A stretch of DNA of 64,000 nucleotides from Plumapathes pennacea (Eukaryota > Cnidaria > Anthozoa > Antipatharia > Myriopathidae). The notes below the pieces were generated by a model. That model was not told where the DNA came from, did no database searches, and saw only the letters and a program-made list of their open reading frames with translations. Every line of letters begins with the position of its first letter. Position 1 is the stretch's first letter. Shown here piece by piece: positions 1-11,269 of the stretch. The stretch spans positions 40,467,680 through 40,531,679 of the forward strand of contig OZ038462.1 in the NCBI GenBank assembly GCA_964036295.1, in the 5' to 3' direction. Made by a program: the position numbers and the translations under genes.

Positions 1-272
1 GGGTAAAACATCATCCTGTAACAACTGTTCTGTAAACCGCATCAGTAATAGTTTATGTCCTGATAACTTTTGTGAGGTTTCAGTTTTTCATTTGTTTTTA
101 AATAATAAATTGATTTGTCCTCTCCGCAACGGCCATTTTTACTTTTTTCATGTTTGATTATAATTTATGCATCACTATCAACATGCTACCCCCATAAATC
201 ACATCATAAAGTAAACTATCAACACCAAGCTACAACTTAAAGGGCATTTTGGGTTTGATTCAAAACATTTAG

Positions 273-1763
273 AAAACTGATATCCATGTCCAAAATACTG
301 TGGAATGACCCAGCTATGCCTGGGATAGAGATGAAACATCCAATATTACTTAAAGTAGACCTAAAATCCAAATCTGAGCAACAACCTGAAACCTTAATGC
401 TGAGCACAGCATCTGACGAAGTACTGGTAATCTACTATACTATCAATTTACCAGAAGTACCGCATATATCATGCAACACATAGAGGATATTACACGGCGG
501 CACAAAGATATGAATTTTATTTTCGAGTGGTAAAAACAATGTTTTACGAACGAGTGCTTCGCGAGTGAGTAAAATATTGTTTTTACCACTCGAAAATAAA
601 ATCCATATCTTCAAGCCGCCGTGTAATTTTCTTTTTATTATATTTGAAACGAGTGTTTTATGAGAAATTGCACAAACAGCCGTGCATACGCGGGAAATGA
701 TTCCAACGATATCCTCACTGGTGAGGATATGGAAAATACGCCACTCGGGTCCCGGATGTAGTTTCGTATGGATTTTACGCATGTTATATTTTCCAGTAAA
801 ACACTCTTGTCTATATAATAAAATTTGTTATGTTGGTACGTATAAATGGACAGAGTTGGAGCAATCAATCATTCATCATGTAGCAGCACCCTAACTTCTT
901 CATTTCTTTCTTGTGTTCAGATAATGAAGCTGAGAAAACCCATTTTACAGAAATAGAAGTGAATCAACTGACTGGTGGACATGAAGGATTTTTACCGCCA
1001 CTTCACACAAGTGCAATTTACTCTCAGGTGTATTAAATTAAGCCATGTTTCACTCAAAACCTCAGTTAATCAGTGACAAATAAAGCAGAGTAGTAAAAAA
1101 ACACATGCTCTAGGTTTTGTCCCACATCAAAGAATTTGTTCCGCAATCACATCTACAACATCATGTGAGAGTTATCAGTACAATACTATTCTTTATTAAG
1201 ACACTGCTTTATGTCCAGTATAAATCAGTGCATTACAGCCTATCACATCTATCTAGTAAGTGTTTTTTTACTCATCAAATCTCTATATGGAGCAGAAATT
1301 CTACTTAATTTTCCATCTACAGTAACAGTATTAGCAAGTTACCTGTATCTAGGTGCAATTTGTTTCTGGAAATGTGTACAAACAGTAGCTGTTTCTTGTA
1401 TAAATGTGTTTGGACACTTCACTAAAGACTAATAATTTTGACTTTTTGACAAAATATATGACATATTGTACACCAGTGAATTCATGGATGGTTTATATCA
1501 TTTTTTAGAGACAATATGAAGTCTCTTGTTATAATGAATCTAATAAATTAAAAATATACAAGATTGTCAATAGGTTTGATAAAGTTGTACAAGAAGTACC
1601 CATCTACACTTATTGTATTGAAAGTACTCTTTTTATCAAAATAATGTAGGAAAAACAAAGAGCCTGGGAACACCAGGATGAACTAGAAAGAGTTACTTGC
1701 TCAAAGAAAAATGAAATCATTTTTGCAATGCTGAAGTTTCTACTATCTTGTGAAAAAATATAA
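273..1763 (+). CDS. 3' exons of an unidentified plus-strand gene (partial)
   Basis: Three putative exons join in frame. Exon 921-1027 follows a good acceptor (TTGTGTTCAG) and ends CAG|GTGTAT; it encodes 35 residues containing FTEIEVNQL and EGFLPPLH. Exon 1509-1595 follows a T-rich acceptor and ends GAA|GTACCC. Exon 1650-1763 begins EKQRAWEHQDELERV and ends in TAA. The 921-1027 exon needs one base from an upstream exon, so the gene enters from the left. An ORF at 273-426 (acceptor TTTAG, donor CTG|GTAATC) could be an earlier exon, but its phase does not fit directly, so an exon is missing or it is unrelated. A fold-back repeat (481-832) lies between them. The product is charged and helix-like; I do not recognise the family. 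The middle exon is the strongest by splice sites, and the 3' end is tentative. Confidence 0.42.
481..832. repeat. Fold-back (MITE-like) element, copy 1
   Basis: Two nested inverted repeats are visible. Arms at about 488-546 and 568-626 flank a short loop containing CGAGTGCTTCGCGAGTGAG. A second pair lies at about 630-662 and 795-830 (TTTTATTATAT.. against ..ATATAATAAAAT). A short palindrome, GATATCCTCACTGGTGAGGATATGG, sits at 708-732. A second copy at 17411-17753 is the same length and differs by scattered substitutions. It has no coding content. Confidence 0.75.
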
Positions 1764-2487
1764 TAATAATGATGACACAAAAGAACAGGTTGAAAATTGT
1801 TTCACAGGCTAGTAAATAATGTAAATTACAAAAATATGACCAGCAATATAGAAGTCCTCACATTTCATTTTATACCTGGTACAAGTAAATAGATTATTGT
1901 ACATGGCCATGCCATATCAAATCAAAGTCTACACGATTTGGAAGACATCAAAGGATCAAATTCATATTTAGGGATTTTCCTTTTTGTTGCTTGGAGTTTC
2001 ACTTACCAGCCAGAATCTCCAAGCAATAAAACATGTTCAGATGCTCACTGTAGCTACAGCTATTTTTTCCTCAGAGATGAGCTTTTAAAATCATGCTACT
2101 GCATTTCCATAGTCAATATAAAGTTGCTGGCTTAAGACACAAGGTAACATGTCCTGGTTTTCCCTGAAGAAAAGACAAGGAAATGCTAAATTGGATCGAT
2201 CATCATTGCAAAAAAAAAAACTACTTAATTTACACAACAAATGTACTCTGGCAAAGCTACTAACTTATTTACCTTCAACTGAGCAACGAGAATTGTAGTG
2301 AAAGAAATCCTTGATAATATTGTGTGATGACATTTTTGTGAAGGAATGCTAGTATATAAGAAGCATACAGAGGAATAAGTCCCTGCACGGTCTTCAATCT
2401 CAAGTGCACACTTCAGTCTTGCATGGACAGACCTATGTGACACCTGGATGCTATGAACATTGTGTGTGCCATTAATCTGGTACTTAC
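1764..2487. other. AT-rich interval; possible 3' end of the minus-strand SH2 gene
   Basis: No convincing ORF or repeat. The last exon of the SH2-adaptor gene should lie here or further left. Two acceptors fit the phase of exon 6. One at about 2445 would add nine or ten residues before a stop; one at about 2282 would add three or four. I cannot choose between them. Confidence 0.35.
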
Positions 2488-5400
2488 ATTAAATAATGCA
2501 AAAGGGAATCCACATCAGGGAAGTAAACTTTTCCATGAGATAGATGTACTCCAGCATCAGAGAAACAAATCTGTACAAGAGAATGATAAGTCAGTTTTCT
2601 CTGTGAGCAGTGTATTTTATAAACATAAATAATTATTCTAACGTAATGTTGTTCAAAATTACCTTGAAATTATACATTTCCTTGTCAGAGCCTGGCTTTT
2701 TGCAAAACACTGTCAGTACCTGACAGGTAAAAGAGGAAAAAAAAAGAAACAACAGTGACATAAGGTGACAGACCATAGTCATCAGGGACAACGGACAAGG
2801 ACTAGGAAATATAGTACAAGAAAGACAGATAGGGATGGAGGAAGGGAAGGGACACAAACATTTTAGGTGCCAGCAAGTACATCCTCACCTTGCAGCCTGG
2901 TGTAGACACTGATTCCCGAACAATAAAGGCACCATTTCGCTCAGTGTCAGGTACATTTCTCAGCTGATCTAGCAAAAACTCTTCATAGTCCTGAATGGAA
3001 TAAGACATTCAAAGACAATGATCTTGAACATAATTAAAAAGTCTTGTGGAGATATAAATGACCAGCATCCATGATCTTTGGACTAACAAGAAACATAGTA
3101 ATGGCAAATGGCATGCAGTACTGTACAGATGGAAGAATGATGTGAGTGGAAGTTACTCAGACAATAAGATTTTTTTTAAAAACTCTGTGACTTACCGCTC
3201 TAGACTCTAGTCTTTTTCGTGGTTCACCTGCATCATTGTCTGATTCTGAACTGATATTGGTTGATGTATATTTCTGTCCATCTTCCACATTGGTTGGGTA
3301 TTCCCGTGGAGGCAGAAGTGGTAGATACTGCTCCTCTTCTGATGATTCCTTGCTACCAGGTGACCTTGCCAGATTGCCATTAAACCCCTGCTGGCCATTT
3401 CCTGCCATTGCTGGTGAAAGATTATCTGTATTTCCATCCATGTTGTTCCCAGATAAACCAACACCAGGGATATCTGGCAATGGAGGTTCCAGGATGGCAT
3501 AGTCAACAGTATCCTGATTTTGTTTTTGATTTTCATCGATATCCTTGCTGTTTGATTGATTGCATTTGGTGCTTCCCACTTCTGGTTCTTCAAGAACGGC
3601 ATAATCAGGGCCGTCTGCTGATGGCAGCTCATCCAAAGTACCCTCTCTCGCAGCTCCTCTCTGTCCAGTTAGAGGTCTTGAAGAAGCAAAATCTGTGACA
3701 TCAACTGAAGCATAGAAATCATCTGGCTTACTCTGTGGGGTTTTTTTCTGACTACCAGTTGACAGTGATGAACCTCTTCGATCGGCATTTGCTCTATCTG
3801 TTCGGTCAAGTCTAGAGCTTAACTCTGGTGTGGGCACACGTGACCTGTTTGCAATGATGGTACTCCGTTGGTTTAAAGAGGCCTCATCATAGTTGGGGTT
3901 CATACTTGCACGACTGGATGCTACACTGCTGGTATCATGCTGTTGACTTAACCTCTCTGCTATACTTCCACTCTGGCTTTGGCTTGGTGCTTAAGATTTT
4001 TTTTTAAACAAGAATGTATCTTAGTACCAGCCAGTAGAATAGCAAACACACGCAAATTAGCCAAAGGAATCACAGTTTTACAATATTTCAAAAAAGAATA
4101 TAAATGATGAAACTTTATGCACTTGGCACTTTTATCTTTTAAAGGTTTTGTTCTTCTTGTGATTGCTGTTTTGTTCTAATACTACATTGTAAATTTCATA
4201 CCTCAATACCTGATGATGACAATATAATGAAATATCATAATTTAGTATATATCACACAAGTATGGTGGCCCATTGTTATCATAGTAAAATTATATACAAA
4301 CTCATTAAAATAGATTTAAATACCTTTAAAAAAATAAGTAAATTAAAAAAAGCCAAAAAAAAACAAATTAATTTGATAAAGAAATGAAAATAAAAGTAAA
4401 GTAATTTAAATTAAAAGTTAAAATTAAAAGTTAATAAAATGCTTTCAAAAAAAAAAATGAAGAGTAAAAAATCCGAATGAAAAAAATGCAAACAAAAAAA
4501 GCTAAGTGAAAAGCGAAAAGGAAATCGATTTTCACATGTCCAACATGGCCCAGCGTTATCATAGCCCGCACTACATCAGGACAGCGACGGTCACGATGTC
4601 ACGTGCCGTAACGCGAGAACAAGATGGCGGCCAGAATAAGAAATCCCGAATGGAAAGACGACGACGACCTGAAGACGTATCTGCAGCAGTACGTCTTGAA
4701 GAATCTGAAGCGTGAAGAAATTTTGGATTTTGTTCAACGAGATTTTTCGCAGTACGCGTGGAGCTTGCCTACACTAAGCAGAAGACTCGCCCACTTTAAC
4801 ATCAAGTATATAGACTATGGTGTTGACATAGAAGAGGTCAAGGCAGCAGTTAGACTGGAAAATGACGGGCCAGGGAGGCTTCTTGGATATCGGGGTATGC
4901 AAAGAAAAATACGTGAGCACCACCAGCTACCTGTTCCTCGAGGCTTGGTGTATGACGTTATGACAGACGTGGACCCCGAGGGTTTAGAATGCAGACGCAA
5001 TGTTGGTGCACCAAAGAAAAGAAAAAGAGGCCCGACTGGCACATTCACCTCTTTGGTAAGTAGACAAGGGATCTTTGATATTAAAGGTCCAATTTCTTGA
5101 GTTGTCAGTCAGATATTTTTATTGCTTGAAAATGAAATTATCAAATGAAAATCATCATCATCATCACCTAAAACCCATGTGTTTATGTTTAATATTCAAT
5201 ACTCCTTCTTGCTCCTATAATCTTCCAGGGACCAAATCACACATTTTCTGGAGATGGTCATGACAAACTTATGGCCTTCATTAGAGACACCTTTCCCCTC
5301 GCTGTCTATGGAATGATGGATGTATTCAGTGGACGTCTGCTTTATTTGAAACTGTGGACATCGAATTCAAATCCTAAGCTAATTGGGAAGTGGTACTTGG

Positions 5401-8400
5401 AGTATCTATATGAGTCCAAAGGTGGGTACCAGTATACCTTTACTACCAAATTTATGTAATAATACAGTTGAACCCCAATATATCAAAGTGCCAAGGGACT
5501 AGTAAAATGTTTGTTGTGACAGTGGTTCAATATAAACGAATCCCTGTTTTATTTCTTTTTGGGTAAAAAGAACATCAAAGCATACCCTGCCTTTCATGAG
5601 GGATAGTACATATATTTGCAGGATGCCAAACATGGACTGCTTCCTCGTTTGGCGTTCAGCATTATGAGGATAGAGTAGGGACAGTGACCCTGCGATAGAC
5701 TAGCAACCCATCCAGGAGGGGAGTAGAAAGACATGTACTCTCGGCTGCTTCATGCTACACATCCGCTTACAGTATCTACAGTGTACTGCAGTCTCTTTTG
5801 TATTCTGCACTAAAGTGCAACCCATGTTGATCCAATTACAGTCATCAGTCACCGTTTGAGGTTGGATAAGGGAACTGAAACTGGAGACATGGCAACAATA
5901 CATTCATTTTTAAGAAGTGGTCATGGCGACATACCCGATCCTGCAGATACTGTTCAATATGGTCCCTCAACAAGTAATAAGGTATCAAGTAATATTTTTA
6001 AGGTTGAACATCATTTTTCTAAGGGTGGTTTTATTTTTCTTTCAGAATTACAGTATTCACAGCATGTACATTGTAAAGTACAACTAGCTTCCAAAAACCT
6101 TTCAATGTGTCAACACCAAATTTCCAGGGGGTGCCGTGGGGTATCAGGAATATTTTTATTTTGTATAGGACTTTCACATAATAATGACCACTCCATATGC
6201 CTCCTGTAGAAAATTAACCTTCTAATGATCATGTACTGTACATGTATTCACCTATATTTCTGTATTTTGCAGATTGAGAGATGGTGGCGTGAGCTCCACA
6301 ATCGTCTTGAGAAGTACTTCAAACGACAATTGAACATGTTGCTAGATCAAGGGCATTATGATCCAAATGATGAGACTGACAGGTAATGTTTACACCAGTC
6401 CATGTACTGTAAATTCACTAGTGGAAGAGGCACAGAAACCAAGAAATGCAACACACACTCCTCTTTGGGTAGGAATCAATCCATTCTTGTGAAAGTCTAT
6501 CGTGGATAATATTTTAGTCACTCAACCCATCCCTCTTCATAAACTGGTCCCCAATTGAAACTTTACTTCTGGTTTTCTCACCTTGGTCTAGAAACCTTTT
6601 GGCCTTTGTGTTCATTCCTGTGATCCAAGCAGAGATGGACATTTTCAAAGAAACTGTGTGGAACTCCCATCGGATCAGGAAGCAAAAGGATGCTCAGTTA
6701 CCAAAGGGCATTCCTAATCATTTATTTAACTTTCCTGAAAGATATGGTGCTGAAGATTGTGGTATGTACCTGAATAGCAGGTGAATCCAGTAAATCTACA
6801 ACTTGAAACTGTTGTCTCTCCACAAGCACATATCAACACATCAAAGCACTTAATCTATCAGTGTCTAACCTTCTTGTGGAATGATAATAGGATGCATTTT
6901 ATAAAATGGGACCAACAGCTGCACCATCATCTATCTATTGTTTCTCAGGAAAAACCAGTAGCACAATGTATGTAATGCTATATTGAAATGTGTGTACCAT
7001 CATTATTCAATCATTTAGGCTGGCCAGTTTTGCAAGAGGCTCTGGATGAAGTGTCAGAATTGTCAGGTGTAATGACTGTTGGCGTTGACTACCTGCCACC
7101 TGCTGTACGGACAGAATGCGAACGCATAATACCAGAGGTCACCAGTGTTAAGCCAGGGGATGCAGCAGACACTTATCTATTCCTGAAGGCACATTATATA
7201 TCACCACAATAAGGTGCATTCAAACATTTTATTGTAATACTTTTGGCTTATGTTCTGAAACATAAATTATTTTGGTTGAATATTCTACAAAATGGAACAA
7301 TAACGCCATTAATAATAATTATTGTTTTGTAACAGTAACAAAATTATGAAGATGTTAGATATTAAAACTGGCCATATGCCCATTGCAAAGGGACAACATC
7401 TGAAACATAATCTTTCTTACTGCATTAAAATTTATCTTCTAAAATCAAATTTACAAATTAGATGTGGCCAGTAATAAGTTCTGCATAGTACATGCTGTAA
7501 CACCAGGCATTGCGACTGGTACATGTATTCTTGTCTTAATGTAACAGTAACAAAATTATGAAGATATGCTAGATATTTAAAGAAATGGACATACACCCAT
7601 TTCACAACATTACCATCTGAAATGTACAGTAGATGTACAGTAATACATTGTAAGTTTTGCATACAATCCCATGTAGTACAGTAACTGGAAGGTTATGACA
7701 ACATGCAACCACCTTCATTAGCTTGGGACTGGCAGCATAACTCTAAAATGATTCTAATCCCATCATTGTGCAGTAACTGTTACATGCATGTTCCTGCAGG
7801 AAATTGTTAATCCCAGTCTTGGAGAGGTTCCCACAGCAGAAATACACTTCCTGTGCATTCATGTCAATAAGCTCATCTGTAGCAATTTCTGGGTCATACA
7901 GATGATATCCAGATCCTTGGATGTCTGTCAGCATCATCTTCTTGTCTGTCATACAGTATGTGTAGTGCACCAAGCATTGTGCCTTGTCAAACAACTGTTG
8001 ACATTCTGTGGTGCATCCAGCTGGAGGTGAAATGCACAGTCCATTGTTGTTCACATACTTTGTGAAGGTGCCTGGGACGAATGTTTCCACTGTGCATGGT
8101 TGGTCATTGTACTCTGTGTAGTACACATAGTTGTAGTGAAAACACTCCTCAAATTCAGCAGGCACCTTTGAGGCAAAGCTTTTGGTAAGATGCCTTGCCA
8201 CAGCATGCATTTGTACCTGCTTGCGTGTGTGGTCTTCAATGGATGTGTTGAGGGTCTCCTTTATTGTTTTCATGGCTTTTTCATTATACATCTTTAGAAC
8301 CCAAACCTGACTTTGGCCTTCCACATTACCAGTGGTGACAGCCTTAAAAGCATCTCTGAATGCACCAGATGAAAACTTTTGAGTGTCAACCAGGAGTTCC

Positions 8401-10913
8401 AACTTCATACCTTGTTGCCATTCACGGGTTTCAACATCAAACTTTTCCATCTCAAGAACTGCTTTGTTTTTTGGTTGGGGTTTAATTAGCTTTCCTGCCA
8501 TAAGAAGTGCATCTATGGACACAGATGCAGGAAACTTTGTTTCAGTAAGGCCAAAATTGTGTTGACTCAATTTTTTGGCCTGTGGTGGTGGTGGTGCATT
8601 ACGTCCCCCCGGTAAGCTACCAGTATTAGAGAAAAAATTATCAAAAGAATTGTTGATTTCTCCTTCTTCCTCTTCCTCTTCCTCTTCCTGCACCCCATCC
8701 TGATCTTGCATTAACACAAACCTCACTAGATACACCTGAACAAAGAAATAGCAAAAGATAAAACAATAAGAAAGAAATAGAAATAAAAAAGTAATAATTT
8801 GGATAAGATTCAGATAGATCAATACATTTACATAATAGTATATGTATATGGTTTCGGGGGGGGGAGGCAATAATTAATATGAGGACCGCTTTGAAGTGAG
8901 TGAGTGAAATATGTAAAGCTGTCATTCAGGATGTAACATACCTTGTCCTTTCGGTGGGGGATTTGAGCAATGTTGGTGCAAGATGGCCCCTTGTTTGAAA
9001 CCAGTATGTCGCATGCGCTTGCCGGAAGACTGAAATGTCGAGCGCACGCTTTTCTCAAGTTAGCTAAGTTAAGCTCCTCGTACTCGAAGGGAACAAACTC
9101 CCGCGGTTGAATTGGACGGTAGGTCTGCTTGTTGTCCGGCTCGGACGACAGCTTTTGCACTACAACTTCATGGGGCGCAGATCCTTTCTTGTTTTTTTGG
9201 CGACCTATTGCATCGGCCCTGGTCCTTTTCCCTCTCATTTTTGCTTGTAAATCATCCCAAACTCCTTGTCGTTTAGGCGGCATTGCTGTTTGATAAACCA
9301 CGTGCGATGAGGCTTCCAGGCTACGGTACGTGACGTCAGTGACCGTCGCTGTCCTGATGTAGTGCGGGCTATGATAACGCTGGGCCATGTTGGACATGTG
9401 AAAATCGATTTCGTTTTCGTTTTTCACTTAGCTTTTTTTTGGTTGCATTTTTTTCATTCGGATTTTTTACTCCAGTTTTTTTTTTTGAAAACATTTTATT
9501 TATTTTTAATTTTAACTTTTAATTTAAATTACTTTATTTTTATTTTTATTTCTTTATCAAATTAATTTGTTTTTTTTGGCTTTTTTTTAATTTACTTATT
9601 TTTTTAAAGGTATTTAAATCTATTTTAATGAGTTTGTATATAATTTTACTATGATAACAATGGGCCACCATACACAAGTGAATAGTGCTTTTCGCACGCT
9701 TTGATTGGCTCCTCAATCTCAGAATATCAAGTACTATTCACCTCCCGGCGGCTTCTGGTAAAACAAAATGGTGTGCGAACCCAGTTTTTGCCCACTTTTG
9801 TTGGGAATAAAATAGCTATTTCGGGAGTTGGCTATTAAACTTGTGTGGTATATACTAAAACAATTATTCGCCTCAGTGGGGACTGTCTGTGAATAGCGGT
9901 GGATATTTACCTTGCCAAAACAGCTCTGTAAATATCCACCGCTATTCACCTCCACTTCGGCAAATAATTGTTAAATATGCTGCGTCATATTTTGATAGTC
10001 ACTTACATCGTACATCATCTCCACTATCCACTGTTCCATAGTTAGAGTATCTTTCTGCATTTCTGGCAATTGGCTGAAAAACCACATAGGCAGCTGTGAA
10101 CACACTCAATCGTACCTGCAACCTGGGACTCAAATATTGATGGTAATAAATTGGGTTCCCAGGCTGTAACCTACTAGCTTAATTATAACAAAGCATTTTA
10201 ATACAAAACAGAAAAATGTAAACAGGAGTACTCATAAACCTACTGTAAGCTGCAAAGCAGTCATGGGAGGGGGACTCCCATATAAAAAAGTCGAAATCAC
10301 GGGTTTTGGTACCACTTTGGGTTCTCGAGATCAAATGCTGACATTTTTTATGTAACATGATACCATTTAGGGGCCAGGTGTCAGTCGAATGGACTTTTAT
10401 TGCATTTGCAAAATAAGATCAAGTCATGCCTATTATAATACTTAGGAGTCAAAACAAAAATATCTGACAAGCATCCCCGTCCCTTTTATGTCAACCCCCC
10501 ACCCCCCCCCGCCCCCCCCCCCCAAAAAAAAACAAACAAACAAAAAATAAGCAGTCCCTTCTAGCTTTTCTTCTGACCCGAGTGTCCTGGACATGAAGAT
10601 AAAGGGGATAGCGATGTGCAACCCCACTCCTCCATGCACCCTTAGCAGAAACATGAGCAGAAAAAGGTCTCACCTGATATGGATACTCTCCTATCGAGGT
10701 AGTGTCGTGACTTCCATGCCTTGCGTATTCGTTGCGACGTTTGCTTCTCCACCGCAGAAAGCAACAGTAAACAAGTAGAATCATCAAGATAAAAATAACA
10801 ACAAGCACAGTGGCAAGAATGCCATATGCAAGGCTCGTGTAGACGCAGTGTTCTTCACCCTCAATTTTTCGATTTTTCGTGAATGCAGGGCAAACAATGC
10901 CATCTTTTCCCAT
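2488..10913 (-). CDS. Membrane-anchored tyrosine-rich SH2 adaptor (3' end unresolved)
   Basis: Exons on the minus strand, all phase-consistent: 10913-10674, 10073-10007, 3989-3196, 2990-2889, 2719-2663, 2570-2488; the last coding exon is uncertain. Exon 1 starts at ATG (10913) and encodes a short Cys-containing ectodomain of about 25 residues without a signal peptide. A membrane span of roughly 20 residues (LAYGILATVLVVIFILMILL) follows, then YCCF, a possible palmitoylation site, and a basic stop-transfer RWRSKRR. Exon 3 is Ser/Pro-rich and full of Tyr motifs (NYDEAS, YASVDV, DYAVLEE, DYAILEPPLPDIP, YLPLLPP), candidate kinase and SH2 docking sites. Exons 4-6 form an SH2 domain with the phosphotyrosine pocket GAFIVRES and a late YFPDVDSLLHY. 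The usual SH2-opening Trp is absent. The layout resembles PAG/LAT-type transmembrane adaptors with an added SH2 domain, so a role in tyrosine-kinase signalling is inferred. Intron 2 contains the transposon at 4261-9672. Confidence 0.72.
4261..4610 (+). repeat. Left terminal inverted repeat of the integrase/alpha-kinase transposon
   Basis: It pairs with 9322-9672 in inverse orientation. Identity is near complete over the outer ~90 bp, then with small indels in the A/T-rich middle (about 4320-4500). Pairing resumes over the GC-rich inner part containing CCAACATGGCCCAGCGTTATC and ACATCAGGACAGCGACGGTCA, and fades after CCGTA near 4610. The inner 60 bp lie immediately before the integrase start codon. 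Confidence 0.92.
4624..7212 (+). CDS. DDE integrase/transposase, IS3/rve-like (transposon-borne, intact)
   Basis: Six exons with canonical borders and matching phases: 4624-5055, 5229-5421, 5842-5981, 6273-6382, 6592-6761, 7019-7212. Total 1,239 nt, 412 aa plus TAA. The start is ATG in AAGATGGCGG. The N-terminal ~140 residues hold a helix-turn-helix-like region (PTLSRRLAHFNIKY) and a basic APKKRKRGP stretch, a possible nuclear signal. The catalytic core follows: Asp153 in SGDGHDKL, Asp217 in RLDKGTETG, Glu257 in SNKIERWW, with 39 residues between the last two, consistent with a DDE integrase fold. A conserved tail contains WNSHRIRKQKDAQLPKGIP. I recall this protein type as repeated uncharacterised integrase-like genes in animal genomes. 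It should cut and join the TIR ends in the nucleus. Nothing disabling is visible. Confidence 0.9.
7213..7742. other. Spacer between the convergent transposon genes
   Basis: About 530 bp between the integrase stop (7212) and the alpha-kinase stop (7743). An imperfect direct repeat is visible: GTAACAGTAACAAAATTATGAAGAT occurs near 7331 and 7541. No ORF of note. It presumably contains both 3' UTRs and polyadenylation sites. Confidence 0.5.
7743..9283 (-). CDS. Alpha-kinase (MHCK/eEF2K type) encoded inside the transposon, intact
   Basis: Two exons: 9283-8942 (114 codons, ending AAG|GTATGT) and 8735-7743 (acceptor TTGTTCAG), phase 0, 444 aa. Residues 1-60 are basic (MPPKRQGVWDDL.., GKRTRADA). Residues ~60-120 form a compact domain (FVPFEYEELNLANLRKA, CDILVSNKGPSCTNI, KVYLVRFV) that may be ubiquitin- or PB1-like; this is a guess. 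An acidic run of eight Glu and a Pro-rich linker follow. The alpha-kinase domain spans ~205-440. Key features are Lys262 in VWVLKMY (ATP binding), VETFVPGTFTKYVNNNG, the catalytic Asp385 in TDIQG, the GNLSKTGINNFL segment, and the zinc ligands His430, Cys432 and Cys436 in EHACNSYC. All the usual alpha-kinase signatures are present, so it is probably an active Ser/Thr kinase. It is convergent with the integrase and lies between the same inverted repeats. Confidence 0.92.
9322..9672 (-). repeat. Right terminal inverted repeat of the integrase/alpha-kinase transposon
   Basis: Reverse complement of 4261-4610. Its outer end is GGGCCACCATA followed by the CACAAG duplication. The inner end reaches to about 40 bp upstream of the alpha-kinase start codon (9283), so the kinase promoter probably overlaps the repeat. 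Confidence 0.92.
9679..9990. repeat. Fold-back repeat beside the transposon insertion
   Basis: An inverted repeat, GAATAGCGGTGGATATTTAC / GTAAATATCCACCGCTATTC, lies at about 9891-9949. Outer arms AACAATTATTCGCC and GGCAAATAATTGTT flank it. A further GAATAGTGC.. / ..ACTATTC pair occurs at 9680-9740. This is a small non-coding MITE-like unit. The large transposon's right edge abuts it. Confidence 0.55.
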
Positions 10914-11269
10914 TTCTCAGGTTCAGTTCCCCCGCTTTTTTAATTCATTTCATTGATCTCTTTGCAGTTATGACCTGATGTTGCATTGGCAGCCAGGGAG
11001 AAGAGCTGTAATGAGAAACCGCAGTACAGTTAGAAACAGCTAAGAATGCTACCAAAGATTCCTTGCGAACCTTGGAATTATTACCAGGAAATCCAGAAGC
11101 TTTCCACGAATTAGGGAGCCCCAGAATCCCCTTCGTCAAACATTTTTCGAGTACATGAATAAGTCGGCCCTGGGCACGGGAAATTGCCTACAAACAACCC
11201 AACCGCGACTATAAATCAAGTAAAAAAGGTCGTGAATTTCACCTTTTCAGGAAGTCTTGCGAGCCGCCA
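10914..11269. promoter_or_regulatory. Probable bidirectional promoter between SH2-adaptor and POLDIP3-like genes
   Basis: About 360 bp separate two divergent first coding exons (minus-strand ATG at 10913, plus-strand transcription from about 11200). A promoter here is inferred from gene geometry only. No TATA box or named factor site is claimed. Confidence 0.4.

Larger units (their letters stand above)
4261..9672. mobile_element. Complete TIR DNA transposon encoding DDE integrase plus alpha-kinase
   Basis: Both termini read TATGGTGGCCCATTGTTATC inwards. The inverted repeats run about 350 bp (4261-4610 and 9322-9672) and are nearly identical. The element is flanked by a direct CACAAG at 4255-4260 and 9673-9678, a 6-bp target-site duplication. 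Length is 5,412 bp. Inside are two convergent genes without disabling mutations: a six-exon integrase (4624-7212, plus) and a two-exon alpha-kinase (9283-7743, minus). Each start codon lies just inside its TIR, so the TIRs probably supply both promoters. A 6-bp duplication, TAT termini and an IS3-like DDE protein match what I recall of the eukaryotic IS3EU superfamily; that assignment is from memory. Near-identical TIRs and open frames suggest a recent insertion. It sits in intron 2 of the SH2-adaptor gene. Confidence 0.93.

Noticed and set aside
3207..3698. Open frames overlapping the large SH2-adaptor exon, including on the opposite strand
   Set aside because: Shadows of the real exon, which has splice borders, phase agreement with its neighbours and Tyr motif content.
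8641..8925. Alternative ORF overlapping the alpha-kinase intron and poly-Glu region
   Set aside because: The Arg/Gly-rich text is the shadow frame of the GAA/GAG run; the spliced frame carries all the kinase motifs.
10442..10672. Open frame continuing past the SH2-adaptor exon 1 into a Gly-rich stretch
   Set aside because: It is read-through past a good GTGAGA donor into a poly-C/poly-A tract; the Gly run is the translation of homopolymer DNA.
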